Source: Bacillota bacterium (GTDB taxonomy: Bacteria; Bacillota; Clostridia; Acetivibrionales; DSM-1351). From it: 42,973 bases of DNA. The notes beneath the pieces were generated by a model. It was not told the DNA's origin. It made no database searches and saw nothing but the letters and a program-made list of their open reading frames with translations. The stretch lies in the NCBI GenBank assembly GCA_023412275.1, contig JAEYNY010000059.1:1-42973 (forward strand), read 5' to 3'. The position numbers and the translations under genes are program-made. This document shows, piece by piece, positions 24,743-33,646 of this stretch (positions are counted from its first letter, which is position 1; each line of letters opens with the position of its first letter).

Positions 24743-27700
24743 TTAAATTACAATTTGTGTTTCTCCCGGAAAGCCGGTTATTGTGCCCAGTATAAATTGT
24801 TTCAGAAGTGAAAAATCTATTGCATTGATATCTCCGTTGGCATCCAAGTCCGCCAACTTTGTATCTTCAATTTCTCCCAGTCCCAGCAGATACTTTTTTA
24901 GTAACAGTAAATCTATTGCATCTACTTGTCCGTCGGAGTTTATATCACCCAATTTCCCACTGATAGTCTTTTCACTAAATATGAACCAATTAATATTGAA
25001 CAGGTATCCGCTTTCTCCTGTAAAAATCAGATACACGTTATGTTTTCCAGTAGCTCCACTTACACTGCAATTTACATCTGTGTATGTCTGCCAATCGCCT
25101 GTACTGGTTACAGGACAAATACCTATGACCGGTCCCGTAGCACTATCAAGGCGAATTTCTATATTTCCTCCGCTAGCGGCACTTGCTACTCTTGCTGTGA
25201 AGCCTTCAGCACCACTACTGAATTCCACATTTTTATAAACGGCATAGTCTCCGTTTTCAATATATCCAACATTTTGTCCACCCTCAGTACAGGTTTCAGC
25301 CTGAATTCCTGACTGGCTACTGTAACTCTCTGCTTCAATCCTTGAATACGCAGATTGTTCAACGGGTACCTCTGGAGCACCTGCAATATTTGCAACAACC
25401 CCAACAGCATCCACAACCAGAGTACCACTTAACACCTTAAAACGGACCGTATGCTTACCGTACTCAAGACCGTGAAGCGTAAAGGTTTGGTACAAGTTTC
25501 CTGAAACCATGGTACCCACTGAGGAATTAACAACTCTTCCGTCAACCGTTACCTCCAACTTAGCCGAACCGTTGTTGGCTCCAAGAATGTCCATCCCGGT
25601 GCCAGTGAATGAGTACTGAATTGTAGCACCGGCTCCTTGGCTGGTTGAAAGTGATCGTTGGTAATTGTACATGGATTTGCCATTCTCATGTGCCCAAGAA
25701 CCGTCGTAAACAAGCTTTGTAGATGGAACAGAAGACAAATCGCACATTTCCAGATTGTCCAGCATTTCTGAGTAGTAAGGTGCATACCCGTCAACTGTTT
25801 CGACCTTCAAATTGTCAAAACGAGTATTGTAATAGCCGCTGGCCAAATCAATACGCCCTGACAATCTTGGGGTAGTATCTGTGTAGGTGTAAAGGATGGT
25901 GTTGTCCAGATACGCAGTCACCTTGTTGTCTGCAACCATGATAGAAATGTTGTGCCATGCATTATAAGCTGAATTAAAACCGCTGATTTTCACTCCACCT
26001 GAGCCACTTACAACATTACCATTTGCCACGGAACTTCCATTGACTAGCAGCGACCAACCTCCGTCAAACCAGAATTTCAGTATATAAGGCGTACCATTTA
26101 AGTAGTGTGAATTTTCACCGCCCTGTTGTCTGGCCCCGATTGCAGCATAATTGTTCCCACCCTCGGTACTGTTGTGTTCAAATGAAACATCAACACTTGC
26201 CTTATAGTTCATCCAACGGTTATCACCAATTCCGGTTATTGGATTACCATTATTCCATGTACCTCCAAGCCCCATACTGGATTGATCTACCTGTTGGCGA
26301 AGGATGTAGTTGCTGGATCCGTCAGGAAGATAAACTTCAAATGCACCGTTTCTGTCGCTGGTATAACGAGGAATAGCGCTTTTTGAGCCTCCTCGGGAAT
26401 CTATATAGCTTTGGGTTCCTGAGATTTGTCCTCCCTCTGCTATGACAGGGACTGTTTTGCCGGAATAATCAAAGTTGTCAGCATATAATATGTTATCTCC
26501 GGTATCCTGTGTGGAACCGGTCTTGTCTGTATCCAGCACCGTGCGTTCACCTTCCACCGGAAGAGGCGTATTGAACTCAGCTTTTCCACTATTACTTAAT
26601 GTCGTAACTGTAACAACGGAATAAGGTTTTACATTTATTGTATAAACTCCGCTGCTATTTGTGGAAACCGTTCCGGTGTACTTCATGTAATTACTATTAA
26701 AAGATGCTCCCTTATCAGCTGCACGGGTTTCCCATACTTCCAGGGAAGGACTCCCCGAATAAGCCATATTGATGGTCTTAAACGTGTAGGTTTTCGAATA
26801 TTCACTATCGTTAATAAAGACAGTTGAAAAATCATGCTTGTCGGGAGAAGCTAGTGTCATATAACTTGGGGTGCCATTACGCCCATTAACCGGATTCGTA
26901 CCCGTTGCACCTGTGAAACTTGCCTGAGGTACAGCTCTCCAAATCCCTGCGGTATTACTCTCATTTTCCCAGCCAGCCTTCGAAAACCAACTGAAATGCC
27001 TGAGTATGACAAGTCCGGCATCATAGTGAATCCACCCGGACCAGGGATCACGTGCGGATATCAATTCCTTAAATGAGTACTGCCCCCCTTCATAGAAGGA
27101 ACCAATGGCTGGCTGATAAATAAAATGTGTCCTCCGGGAATTTACAAACCCCTTGATAACAGTGTTTCCCATTTCCAGTGGGCCATTTATGCCACCTATG
27201 CCGGTTCCTGCTACTGTTGGATCTTTCATATTGTTGTTGGGCCGGAAGGATGAATTACTAAAAGTGGCCTGTGCTTCGCTATTCCACACCTCTTTGTCAA
27301 AGGATTCCGCAAGCTGCTTGAAACTTCCTAAACTGTTGTCATCGGTATTATAGTGATACGCGGCAACTGCTACGGCATCACGAAGAGTGGCATCACTCAC
27401 CATATCGTCTCCAAAGGAGCCAATGGCAACTTCGTCGGAAATCACCACTTTTATTTTGTTGTAAAGTGCCCGCTCTTCAGCATTGTTAAAGCCCGTACTG
27501 TCTGTTTTAATACGCTGGGCATATTGTTTAGTCCATGTTAAATCCGGTGTTTGTTCGTTTACTCCCGGATTTACGTAATCAACCATATAGCCATATTGAC
27601 GATATGCTGCTAATATAGTGTTCTTATACCATGTATAAATCTTATCATTGCTATTTGCCCAGCCTGGGGCATTCCAGCGTAATATGCTGACTTTAAGATT

Positions 27701-28120
27701 GGGGTTTACCTTCTTGGCATCTGCCGCAAGTTGAAATCCGGGGTGTCTTTTGACATTAGCCGTCTCATTTTCCCAACGCATTGTGGATGGATCCGGCCCG
27801 GTGGAGTTGTTACGGTCGTTACCCATTTCAATTTTGACATGTGTCATAATTGGATTTTTTCCACCAAACAGAATCTGTAGCAATTCTGTGTATTTCTCGG
27901 GATGTTCCGACTTGTAATCCATCAACAGCGCACTTGAACTGTTGCCGCTGAGTACGCCGAATCCCTTGAATGTGAGACCATTGACGTTACCGGCTTTGAT
28001 ATTATTTCCGTCCAGCACAAAGTCCGTATCTGCGGCTGAAACGGTATTCATAGGTCTAGCTGAAAACAATGCAGTAGTCATAGTGACAAGCAAAAGAACA
28101 GATAAAATCTTTCTTTTCAT
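24743..28120 (-). CDS. cellulosomal GH59 beta-galactosidase-like enzyme, lectin-type domain, CBM6, dockerin
   Basis: 1125 residues; signal peptide about 1-29. The catalytic region (about 35-520) resembles GH59, the galactocerebrosidase family: acid/base Glu in NPGVNEQ (189) and nucleophile Glu in EVWNSEAQ (282). A concanavalin-like lectin domain (about 545-765), also found in galactocerebrosidase, follows. Then an extra galactose-binding-like jelly roll (about 785-925), CBM6 (about 938-1055) and dockerin (about 1060-1120). Bacterial cellulosomal GH59 proteins presumably act on beta-galactosyl side chains and not on sphingolipids; that is inferred from the company it keeps. It starts 31 bp after the GH27 gene and ends 15 bp before GH2, so three galactose-type enzymes are consecutive. 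Confidence 0.88.
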   Translation of the reverse strand: MKRKILSVLLLVTMTTALFSARPMNTVSAADTDFVLDGNNIKAGNVNGLTFKGFGVLSGNSSSALLMDYKSEHPEKYTELLQILFGGKNPIMTHVKIEMGNDRNNSTGPDPSTMRWENETANVKRHPGFQLAADAKKVNPNLKVSILRWNAPGWANSNDKIYTWYKNTILAAYRQYGYMVDYVNPGVNEQTPDLTWTKQYAQRIKTDSTGFNNAEERALYNKIKVVISDEVAIGSFGDDMVSDATLRDAVAVAAYHYNTDDNSLGSFKQLAESFDKEVWNSEAQATFSNSSFRPNNNMKDPTVAGTGIGGINGPLEMGNTVIKGFVNSRRTHFIYQPAIGSFYEGGQYSFKELISARDPWSGWIHYDAGLVILRHFSWFSKAGWENESNTAGIWRAVPQASFTGATGTNPVNGRNGTPSYMTLASPDKHDFSTVFINDSEYSKTYTFKTINMAYSGSPSLEVWETRAADKGASFNSNYMKYTGTVSTNSSGVYTINVKPYSVVTVTTLSNSGKAEFNTPLPVEGERTVLDTDKTGSTQDTGDNILYADNFDYSGKTVPVIAEGGQISGTQSYIDSRGGSKSAIPRYTSDRNGAFEVYLPDGSSNYILRQQVDQSSMGLGGTWNNGNPITGIGDNRWMNYKASVDVSFEHNSTEGGNNYAAIGARQQGGENSHYLNGTPYILKFWFDGGWSLLVNGSSVANGNVVSGSGGVKISGFNSAYNAWHNISIMVADNKVTAYLDNTILYTYTDTTPRLSGRIDLASGYYNTRFDNLKVETVDGYAPYYSEMLDNLEMCDLSSVPSTKLVYDGSWAHENGKSMYNYQRSLSTSQGAGATIQYSFTGTGMDILGANNGSAKLEVTVDGRVVNSSVGTMVSGNLYQTFTLHGLEYGKHTVRFKVLSGTLVVDAVGVVANIAGAPEVPVEQSAYSRIEAESYSSQSGIQAETCTEGGQNVGYIENGDYAVYKNVEFSSGAEGFTARVASAASGGNIEIRLDSATGPVIGICPVTSTGDWQTYTDVNCSVSGATGKHNVYLIFTGESGYLFNINWFIFSEKTISGKLGDINSDGQVDAIDLLLLKKYLLGLGEIEDTKLADLDANGDINAIDFSLLKQFILGTITGFPGETQIVI

Positions 28121-28151
28121 ATCTCAAACTCCTAATTAGGATATCTCTAAA

Positions 28152-29966
28152 TTATGCTGCGCCCTGCCCCGGAAAGCTTGTACTTATACCAAGTAAGAAT
28201 TGTTTCAGCAGAGAAAAATCTATAGCATTGATATCCCCGTTTGCATCCAAATCAGCAAGCTTTGGATTTTCAATTTCCCCTAATCCCAGAAGATACTTTT
28301 TCATTAACTGTAAGTCTATTGCGTCTACTTGACCGTCGGAATTCAAATCACCCAATGTTCCAGTATTGACACTATCTGCAGTAAATGTGAACCAATTAAG
28401 GTTGAATAAATATCCGCTGTCTCCTTTAAATACAAGGTATACATCATGTTTTCCTGTTGCCCCTTTAACAGTACATTTTACATCAGTAAAAGTCTGCCAA
28501 TCTCCACTTGCAGCAACAGGACATGTTCCTACCAGAGTACCTGTAGCACTGTCAAGGTGTATTTCAATGTTGCCTCCGCTGGTTGCACTAGCTACTCTTG
28601 CTTGGAAACCTCCGACACCATTTCCGAAATCCACATTGTTGTAAACAGTATAGTCTCCGTTTTCTATGTATCCTACATCTTCTCCGCCTTCTGAACAGGT
28701 TTCTGTCTGTATTCCTGACTGATTGCTGTAACTCTCTGCTTCTATTTTCTTGGTTGCATCAATAGGTGCCGGCGGTTCAGTGGAAATCTTAAGCAAAACT
28801 GTTCCATGTGAAGGAACTGATGCTGTATATGATCCCGTAAAACTGCCTTTGTCAGCTTTAGCCCACAAATCTCTCACCGTAACACTTCCACTTACACCTA
28901 TATCTGACCAATTAACTGTAATATTGGATGTTGCCGAATTTCTGTTTAATAAAGCAACTGCCTTGGTTGTCCCGTTTGTACCCAGTTGTTTTACCCAAAT
29001 TTCAAGACCATTTGCACTTTTAACTCTTTTTCCCTGAACTCCTGCAGGGTCCTGGTCTATTGCTATTACTTCCTTATTCATTAAAATATCCTTTGTGGTT
29101 TGAGACATGGTTCTGATATCATTACCTGCAATAAGTGGTGACGCCATCATACTCCACATGCTCATCTGTGTACGATATTCCTCTGTTGTACATCCCCCGT
29201 TTCCGATTTCAAGCATATCAGGATCATTCCATGCTCCGGGAGCCGCTGAACTTGTGTATTGGGCATTACCATCAATTGCATTTATAATACCTTTGAACCA
29301 TTCAGTTCCGTTATCCCACTTATCAGCGATATCACCGGTAGTACGCCATAAATTACCTGTTGCAGGCATCCAACTCTGATATCCCCATGCGCATATACTG
29401 AATACGATTGGTCTTCCGCAATTTGCAAGAGCGGTCTGCATTTTCTGGTAATCGGTTTTCATGTCACTTCCGTTTGGTATATTACAGTTATCATATTTAA
29501 GGTAATCAATGCCCCATGAAGCAAATGTCTTTGCATCTTTGTCCTCATAACCTTTGCTTCCGCTTTGAGGAACATTCATACAGGTCATGGTTCCACGGCA
29601 TCCGTATATTCCCAATTTAAGACCCTTTGCATGTACATAATCCGATAAAGCTTTGATCCCATTTGGAAAACGTGTAGGATCGGCTCGCAGGTTTCCGTTG
29701 GAATCACGTGCCGGATTTGCCATCCAGTTATCATCCAGGTTCAGGTACACATAACCTGCATCCTTCATTCCTGAACTTACCATTGTGTCGGCAATCTGTT
29801 TAATCTTAGTTTCATTAATATCTCCATGGAAGATATTCCAACTGTTCCACCCCATAGGTGGTGTTTTGGCCAGATTGTTATCCCATGCCCCAGTATTCAG
29901 GGCCATTACTATAGTAAATGTAAGTCCTAAAAGGACAAGTGAAACAACCGCACGAATTTTTTTCAT
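28152..29966 (-). CDS. cellulosomal alpha-galactosidase (GH27), CBM6, dockerin
   Basis: 604 residues; signal peptide about 1-25. The GH27 barrel (about 32-305) starts with TPPMGWNSW and has the nucleophile Asp in YLKYDNC (159) and acid/base Asp in WNDPDML (248). A C-terminal beta-sandwich (about 310-395) completes the family fold. It releases terminal alpha-D-galactose from hemicellulose side chains. CBM6 (about 400-520) and dockerin (about 530-600, AIDL and AIDF) follow, ending in an FPGQG tail. A strong AGGGGGGAG ribosome site precedes the ATG, which is useful because the upstream 173-bp gap contains a dockerin remnant and no other gene. Confidence 0.94.
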   Translation of the reverse strand: MKKIRAVVSLVLLGLTFTIVMALNTGAWDNNLAKTPPMGWNSWNIFHGDINETKIKQIADTMVSSGMKDAGYVYLNLDDNWMANPARDSNGNLRADPTRFPNGIKALSDYVHAKGLKLGIYGCRGTMTCMNVPQSGSKGYEDKDAKTFASWGIDYLKYDNCNIPNGSDMKTDYQKMQTALANCGRPIVFSICAWGYQSWMPATGNLWRTTGDIADKWDNGTEWFKGIINAIDGNAQYTSSAAPGAWNDPDMLEIGNGGCTTEEYRTQMSMWSMMASPLIAGNDIRTMSQTTKDILMNKEVIAIDQDPAGVQGKRVKSANGLEIWVKQLGTNGTTKAVALLNRNSATSNITVNWSDIGVSGSVTVRDLWAKADKGSFTGSYTASVPSHGTVLLKISTEPPAPIDATKKIEAESYSNQSGIQTETCSEGGEDVGYIENGDYTVYNNVDFGNGVGGFQARVASATSGGNIEIHLDSATGTLVGTCPVAASGDWQTFTDVKCTVKGATGKHDVYLVFKGDSGYLFNLNWFTFTADSVNTGTLGDLNSDGQVDAIDLQLMKKYLLGLGEIENPKLADLDANGDINAIDFSLLKQFLLGISTSFPGQGAA

Positions 29967-29999
29967 AGTATTATCTCCCCCCTAATTTAGTATTTTTGT

Positions 30000-30125
30000 T
30001 TAAAACTCTGTTATTTGTCCCAGCAGATACTGCACAACACCCGAAGTGGTAGAATTGGGAACTGAATACTTTGAAGTATCCGGTTCCCATAGTCTTGAAG
30101 TATGTTGCCTAAAATAATCATAGTG
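30000..30125 (-). pseudogene. remnant of a dockerin 3' end
   Basis: In the 173-bp gap between GH43 and GH27 the minus strand holds a 41-codon open stretch with no start codon and no ribosome site, ending in TAA at 30000-30002. Its last residues read GVVQYLLGQITEF, which aligns with the end of a second dockerin helix and tail (compare LMKQYLLGTITTF in the neighbours). The preceding part (RLWEPDTSKYSVPN) resembles no dockerin here and looks like the end of another domain or a linker. It is best read as a scar of a lost enzyme gene or an unequal recombination event. Confidence 0.65.
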
Positions 30126-30139
30126 TCAACCGGTAGTTT

Positions 30140-31669
30140 CTAAACAATACCCAACAGTAGTTTTTTGAAAGCAGCACAATCCAGTGCATCAATATTTCCG
30201 TCCTTATTTAAATCTCCTGCTTCAATGTCGTTATCTACAGGAAAATCAGTAATTAATCCCAGAATATATTTCTTAAGGAGTGCATAATCTGTTGCATCTA
30301 CACAGTCATCTCCATTTAGATCCCCCACAATTGTAGTTGTTCCGCTTTTTTCAAATTTCCACCAATTGAAATTAAACAAATAACCGCTTCCCCCTGTAAA
30401 CTTCAGGTATAAGTCATGAACCCCCTCAGCACCGCTTACGGTACAGGACTTATCACTGTAAGTCTGCCATCCGCCTGTTTCGCTAACTGCACAAGTTCCC
30501 ACAAGTTTACCTGTAGGGCTGTCAAGTCTTAGTTCTATATTGCCACCGCTTGTTGCTGAAGCAACTCTGGCAACAAAAGATGTTGCTCCTGTACCAAAAT
30601 CTACACCTTTAACTTTTATATAATCACCGTTTTCGATAAAACCTACGTCCATTCCACCTTCATCGCATTTTTCAGTCTCAATTCCTGATTCCCAGCAGAT
30701 TGTTTCAGCTTCGTTTTGTACAAATGGATTAAGGTATTGAACCTGTGTAGGTCCTGCTTGAGTTATTGGAATAGTTGGGATTGTACCGTCAGAATTGTAC
30801 TTGAATTGCTCAACACCTACTGAACGGTGATAACTTCCGCCTCCGGGCAAATCACCTGTATGATAAAAGAAATAGGAATTCCCTTTATAATCCGTCACGC
30901 CCGGATGGTTTGTAAAACTGTTTTTGGAAGGCATGATTTCACCTTTAGATGTCCAAGGTCCGGTAGGACTGCTGCTTGTGGCATACTGAATGTTTTCGCC
31001 ATTTGAACCCATACCTGCATATACCATATAATATAAATTATTACGTTTATAGAACCACGGACCTTCTACATAGCCCGATGGCTTTGGTGATACCTGAACG
31101 ACACTGCCGGAGTAAGAAATCATGTCCTGATTTAACTTTACATACCAAAGATTCCCATTTCCCCAATAAAGATAAGCCTGTCCGTTGTCGTCTATGTATA
31201 CGGTAGGGTCAATATCAGAGCCTCCGTTATTGGTTACTAAAGGTTTCCCCAGAGCATCTGTAAACGGGCCAGTAGGGTTATCAGATACGGCAACACCGAG
31301 GGCGTAACCGCCTGTTTTTCTGGTTACTGGTACGTAGTAATAAAATTTATTGTTCCTGAATATAACCTGACCTGCCCAGGCATCACCTTTTGCCCAGCTG
31401 AATGTGGTAGCCGCCAAAGGTGAGCCATGGTCTGTCCAGTTTACCATGTCCGTTGATGAATAGCATCTCCAGTCATTCATAGTATAGAAATTATTAACTA
31501 TTGTATCCTCATCGTGCCCCGTATAAAGGTAACAAGTCCCGTTATACACCATAGGAGCAGGATCAGCGGTATAAAGTGTTTGTACCAATGGGTTGTCTGC
31601 ATAACATACGAATGAAAAAAGAGTAGTGAAAATAATTAAAAGCCCTAATACCTTGCATGCTTTTTTCAT
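30140..31669 (-). CDS. cellulosomal GH43 arabinofuranosidase/xylosidase, CBM6, dockerin
   Basis: 509 residues; signal peptide about 1-24. The GH43 five-bladed propeller (about 25-300) has the catalytic-base Asp in TADPAP (36), pKa-modulating Asp in DIDPTVY (154) and acid Glu in YVEGPW (202). Substrates in this family are arabinoxylan side chains or xylooligosaccharides; the exact activity is not readable here. CBM6 (about 315-438) includes an extra Cys-Trp pair (ETICWES) shared only with the close paralog at 39112. The dockerin (about 445-509) belongs to a distinct subtype with a DFPVDNDIEAGD linker between repeats, and it ends LLGIV without the FPG tail. The dockerin remnant lies right after its stop. 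Confidence 0.92.
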   Translation of the reverse strand: MKKACKVLGLLIIFTTLFSFVCYADNPLVQTLYTADPAPMVYNGTCYLYTGHDEDTIVNNFYTMNDWRCYSSTDMVNWTDHGSPLAATTFSWAKGDAWAGQVIFRNNKFYYYVPVTRKTGGYALGVAVSDNPTGPFTDALGKPLVTNNGGSDIDPTVYIDDNGQAYLYWGNGNLWYVKLNQDMISYSGSVVQVSPKPSGYVEGPWFYKRNNLYYMVYAGMGSNGENIQYATSSSPTGPWTSKGEIMPSKNSFTNHPGVTDYKGNSYFFYHTGDLPGGGSYHRSVGVEQFKYNSDGTIPTIPITQAGPTQVQYLNPFVQNEAETICWESGIETEKCDEGGMDVGFIENGDYIKVKGVDFGTGATSFVARVASATSGGNIELRLDSPTGKLVGTCAVSETGGWQTYSDKSCTVSGAEGVHDLYLKFTGGSGYLFNFNWWKFEKSGTTTIVGDLNGDDCVDATDYALLKKYILGLITDFPVDNDIEAGDLNKDGNIDALDCAAFKKLLLGIV

Positions 31670-31703
31670 AATAAAACCTCTTTCCTATATTAATTTTTTT
31701 CGT

Positions 31704-33593
31704 CTATACTGCACCTTGTCCCGGAAAAGTAGTAATTGTCCCTAGAAGGTATTGTTTCATAAGTGAAAAATCAAGTGCGTTAACATCTCCGTTAGCATCC
31801 AGATCCGCAAGCTTTGTATCTTCTATTGATTCAGATCCCAGAAGATATTTTTTCAACACTAGTAAATCAATGGCATCTATTTGCCCGTCAGAATTAACAT
31901 CACCTAATTTACCTGTAATGACAGGTGTATTACTGAATTTGAACCAATTAAGATTGATTAAATATCCGCTGTCCCCAACATATTTAAGGTATAAGTCATG
32001 CTTTCCGCTTACACCGCTGACAGCGCAGTTTACATCTGTAAAGGCCTGCCATCCGCCTGTTCCTTCAACAGGGCAAGTCCCAACCAAGGCTCCGGTTGCA
32101 CTGTCAAGTCTTATCTCAATCTTGCCTCCGCTGTTGGCACTTGATACTCTTGCTTGAAAGCCGGTAGCACCACTGCCAAAGTCTATGCTCTTGTATACGC
32201 TGTAATCTCCGTTTTCGGTGTATCCCACAGCTTCGGTTCCTTCATCACAGGCTACATTCTGAATTCCGGACTGGTCATTCCAGCTCTCAGCTTCTATTTT
32301 CTCAAATGCTGATCTTGGGGTAACAGACCCAATATCAGCTACAAAGGTAGTAATGCTTTGAGCCGGAAGCTGTGCTGTAAAGGCATTATCGGATACATTA
32401 ATTGCAGACCCCTGAGACATGTTCCTGCTAGCGTCGGTTGTATACACAGATACTTTCGATAACCCAGTAGCATTTTGCAAAGCAAAGTTTTGGCTTACTG
32501 CAGATGTATTCTGGTTAACCGCAACAACAACTGCCTTGTTATCACCTGTATATGCAGAAACATAAATACCTGTTTTGGGATTGGCTGTTGCATCAACTCT
32601 GGAATATCCGGGGCGAATGAATTTAGAGAATTGTCCCAGTACATATGCCCTTTTATAAATCTGGCCGGACGAAGTGGCTAAGCCATTGGGCCAGGTTATC
32701 CACCAGTATACATAGGCATTCATGTTACCTGTTACCATAGCATCATGTATTTCCTTGGACATATTCATGATATTTCCTATAGAATCATCGTCAAAATATT
32801 TTTCTGTCATCCAAAGTTCTTTTCCAGCCCCTTTCTGCTGAAAAAGTGGATAAGACATATTGCTTGTACTGGTACCGTAAAAGTGACAGCCAAGTATGTC
32901 CATATTGGCCAGAGCTGTATCATCGTTCAAGATTGGGTCCGACATATTTTTCAAAAATTGAAAGGATTCGGGTGCCATTACCTTGCAATTGATTGATCCT
33001 GCATAATTTTTCATAAAGTTAAGCATTTCCTGTGGTGTCCACCAAGTCCAATCATTTGCATAATCAGGCTCATTCTGGACAGAAATTGCATAGAGATTGA
33101 CACCATTATCCTTCATATATTTAACATAGGCATTCAGATACTGAACATATTCCGTGTACTTATCGTATCTAAGCCGCTTAGCATCCGAATCACCACTTTT
33201 GGTAAAGCTCTCCTGCATTGAGGCCGGGGGATTCCATGGTGAAGCAAATACTTTAGCTCCTTTTGCGCTAGCCTTCTTTGCATTTGAAAGCTCAGCTGCC
33301 CAGGAATTAAAGTTACCGTTCTTCCAGTTGTCACCTATTCCCTCTTCTATACGTAATCTTAAAATGCTGTATCCCAAATCTCCATAGAGTGCATTCATAA
33401 CAGAGTCACTTATAGCTCCGCACCATGCACTTGATGCACCAAATCCGCTAATACTTTGTTTGGTGCTTGCAAAATTTACTGTTGCATCTCCTGTTGCAGC
33501 TGAAATTTCTGATATCGGGTAGGCATATATAAATGACATTAACATTAGGAAAACCAGTAACATACTAACTGACTTATTTAGACCTTTAAACAT
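31704..33593 (-). CDS. cellulosomal xylanase (GH30, non-glucuronate-dependent type), CBM6, dockerin
   Basis: 629 residues; signal peptide about 1-33. GH30 barrel and beta-domain (about 35-425) with acid/base Glu in VQNEPDY (175) and nucleophile Glu in LWMTEKYF (264). Where the paralog at 12257 has WYIRRSYGP, this one has WWITWPNGL, so the Arg that binds glucuronic acid is missing. It resembles the noncanonical GH30 subfamily 8 xylanases described from Clostridium papyrosolvens (CpXyn30A, also CBM6-dockerin) and C. acetobutylicum, which do not need the side chain. CBM6 (about 432-552) and dockerin (about 560-625) are very close to those of the GH62 gene 53 bp upstream, and the protein ends in an FPGQG tail. 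Confidence 0.92.
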   Translation of the reverse strand: MFKGLNKSVSMLLVFLMLMSFIYAYPISEISAATGDATVNFASTKQSISGFGASSAWCGAISDSVMNALYGDLGYSILRLRIEEGIGDNWKNGNFNSWAAELSNAKKASAKGAKVFASPWNPPASMQESFTKSGDSDAKRLRYDKYTEYVQYLNAYVKYMKDNGVNLYAISVQNEPDYANDWTWWTPQEMLNFMKNYAGSINCKVMAPESFQFLKNMSDPILNDDTALANMDILGCHFYGTSTSNMSYPLFQQKGAGKELWMTEKYFDDDSIGNIMNMSKEIHDAMVTGNMNAYVYWWITWPNGLATSSGQIYKRAYVLGQFSKFIRPGYSRVDATANPKTGIYVSAYTGDNKAVVVAVNQNTSAVSQNFALQNATGLSKVSVYTTDASRNMSQGSAINVSDNAFTAQLPAQSITTFVADIGSVTPRSAFEKIEAESWNDQSGIQNVACDEGTEAVGYTENGDYSVYKSIDFGSGATGFQARVSSANSGGKIEIRLDSATGALVGTCPVEGTGGWQAFTDVNCAVSGVSGKHDLYLKYVGDSGYLINLNWFKFSNTPVITGKLGDVNSDGQIDAIDLLVLKKYLLGSESIEDTKLADLDANGDVNALDFSLMKQYLLGTITTFPGQGAV

Positions 33594-33646
33594 CTTATCC
33601 CCTCCTTATTAGTAAACAAGGCAGCTTTAATGACATATTTTTCGGT

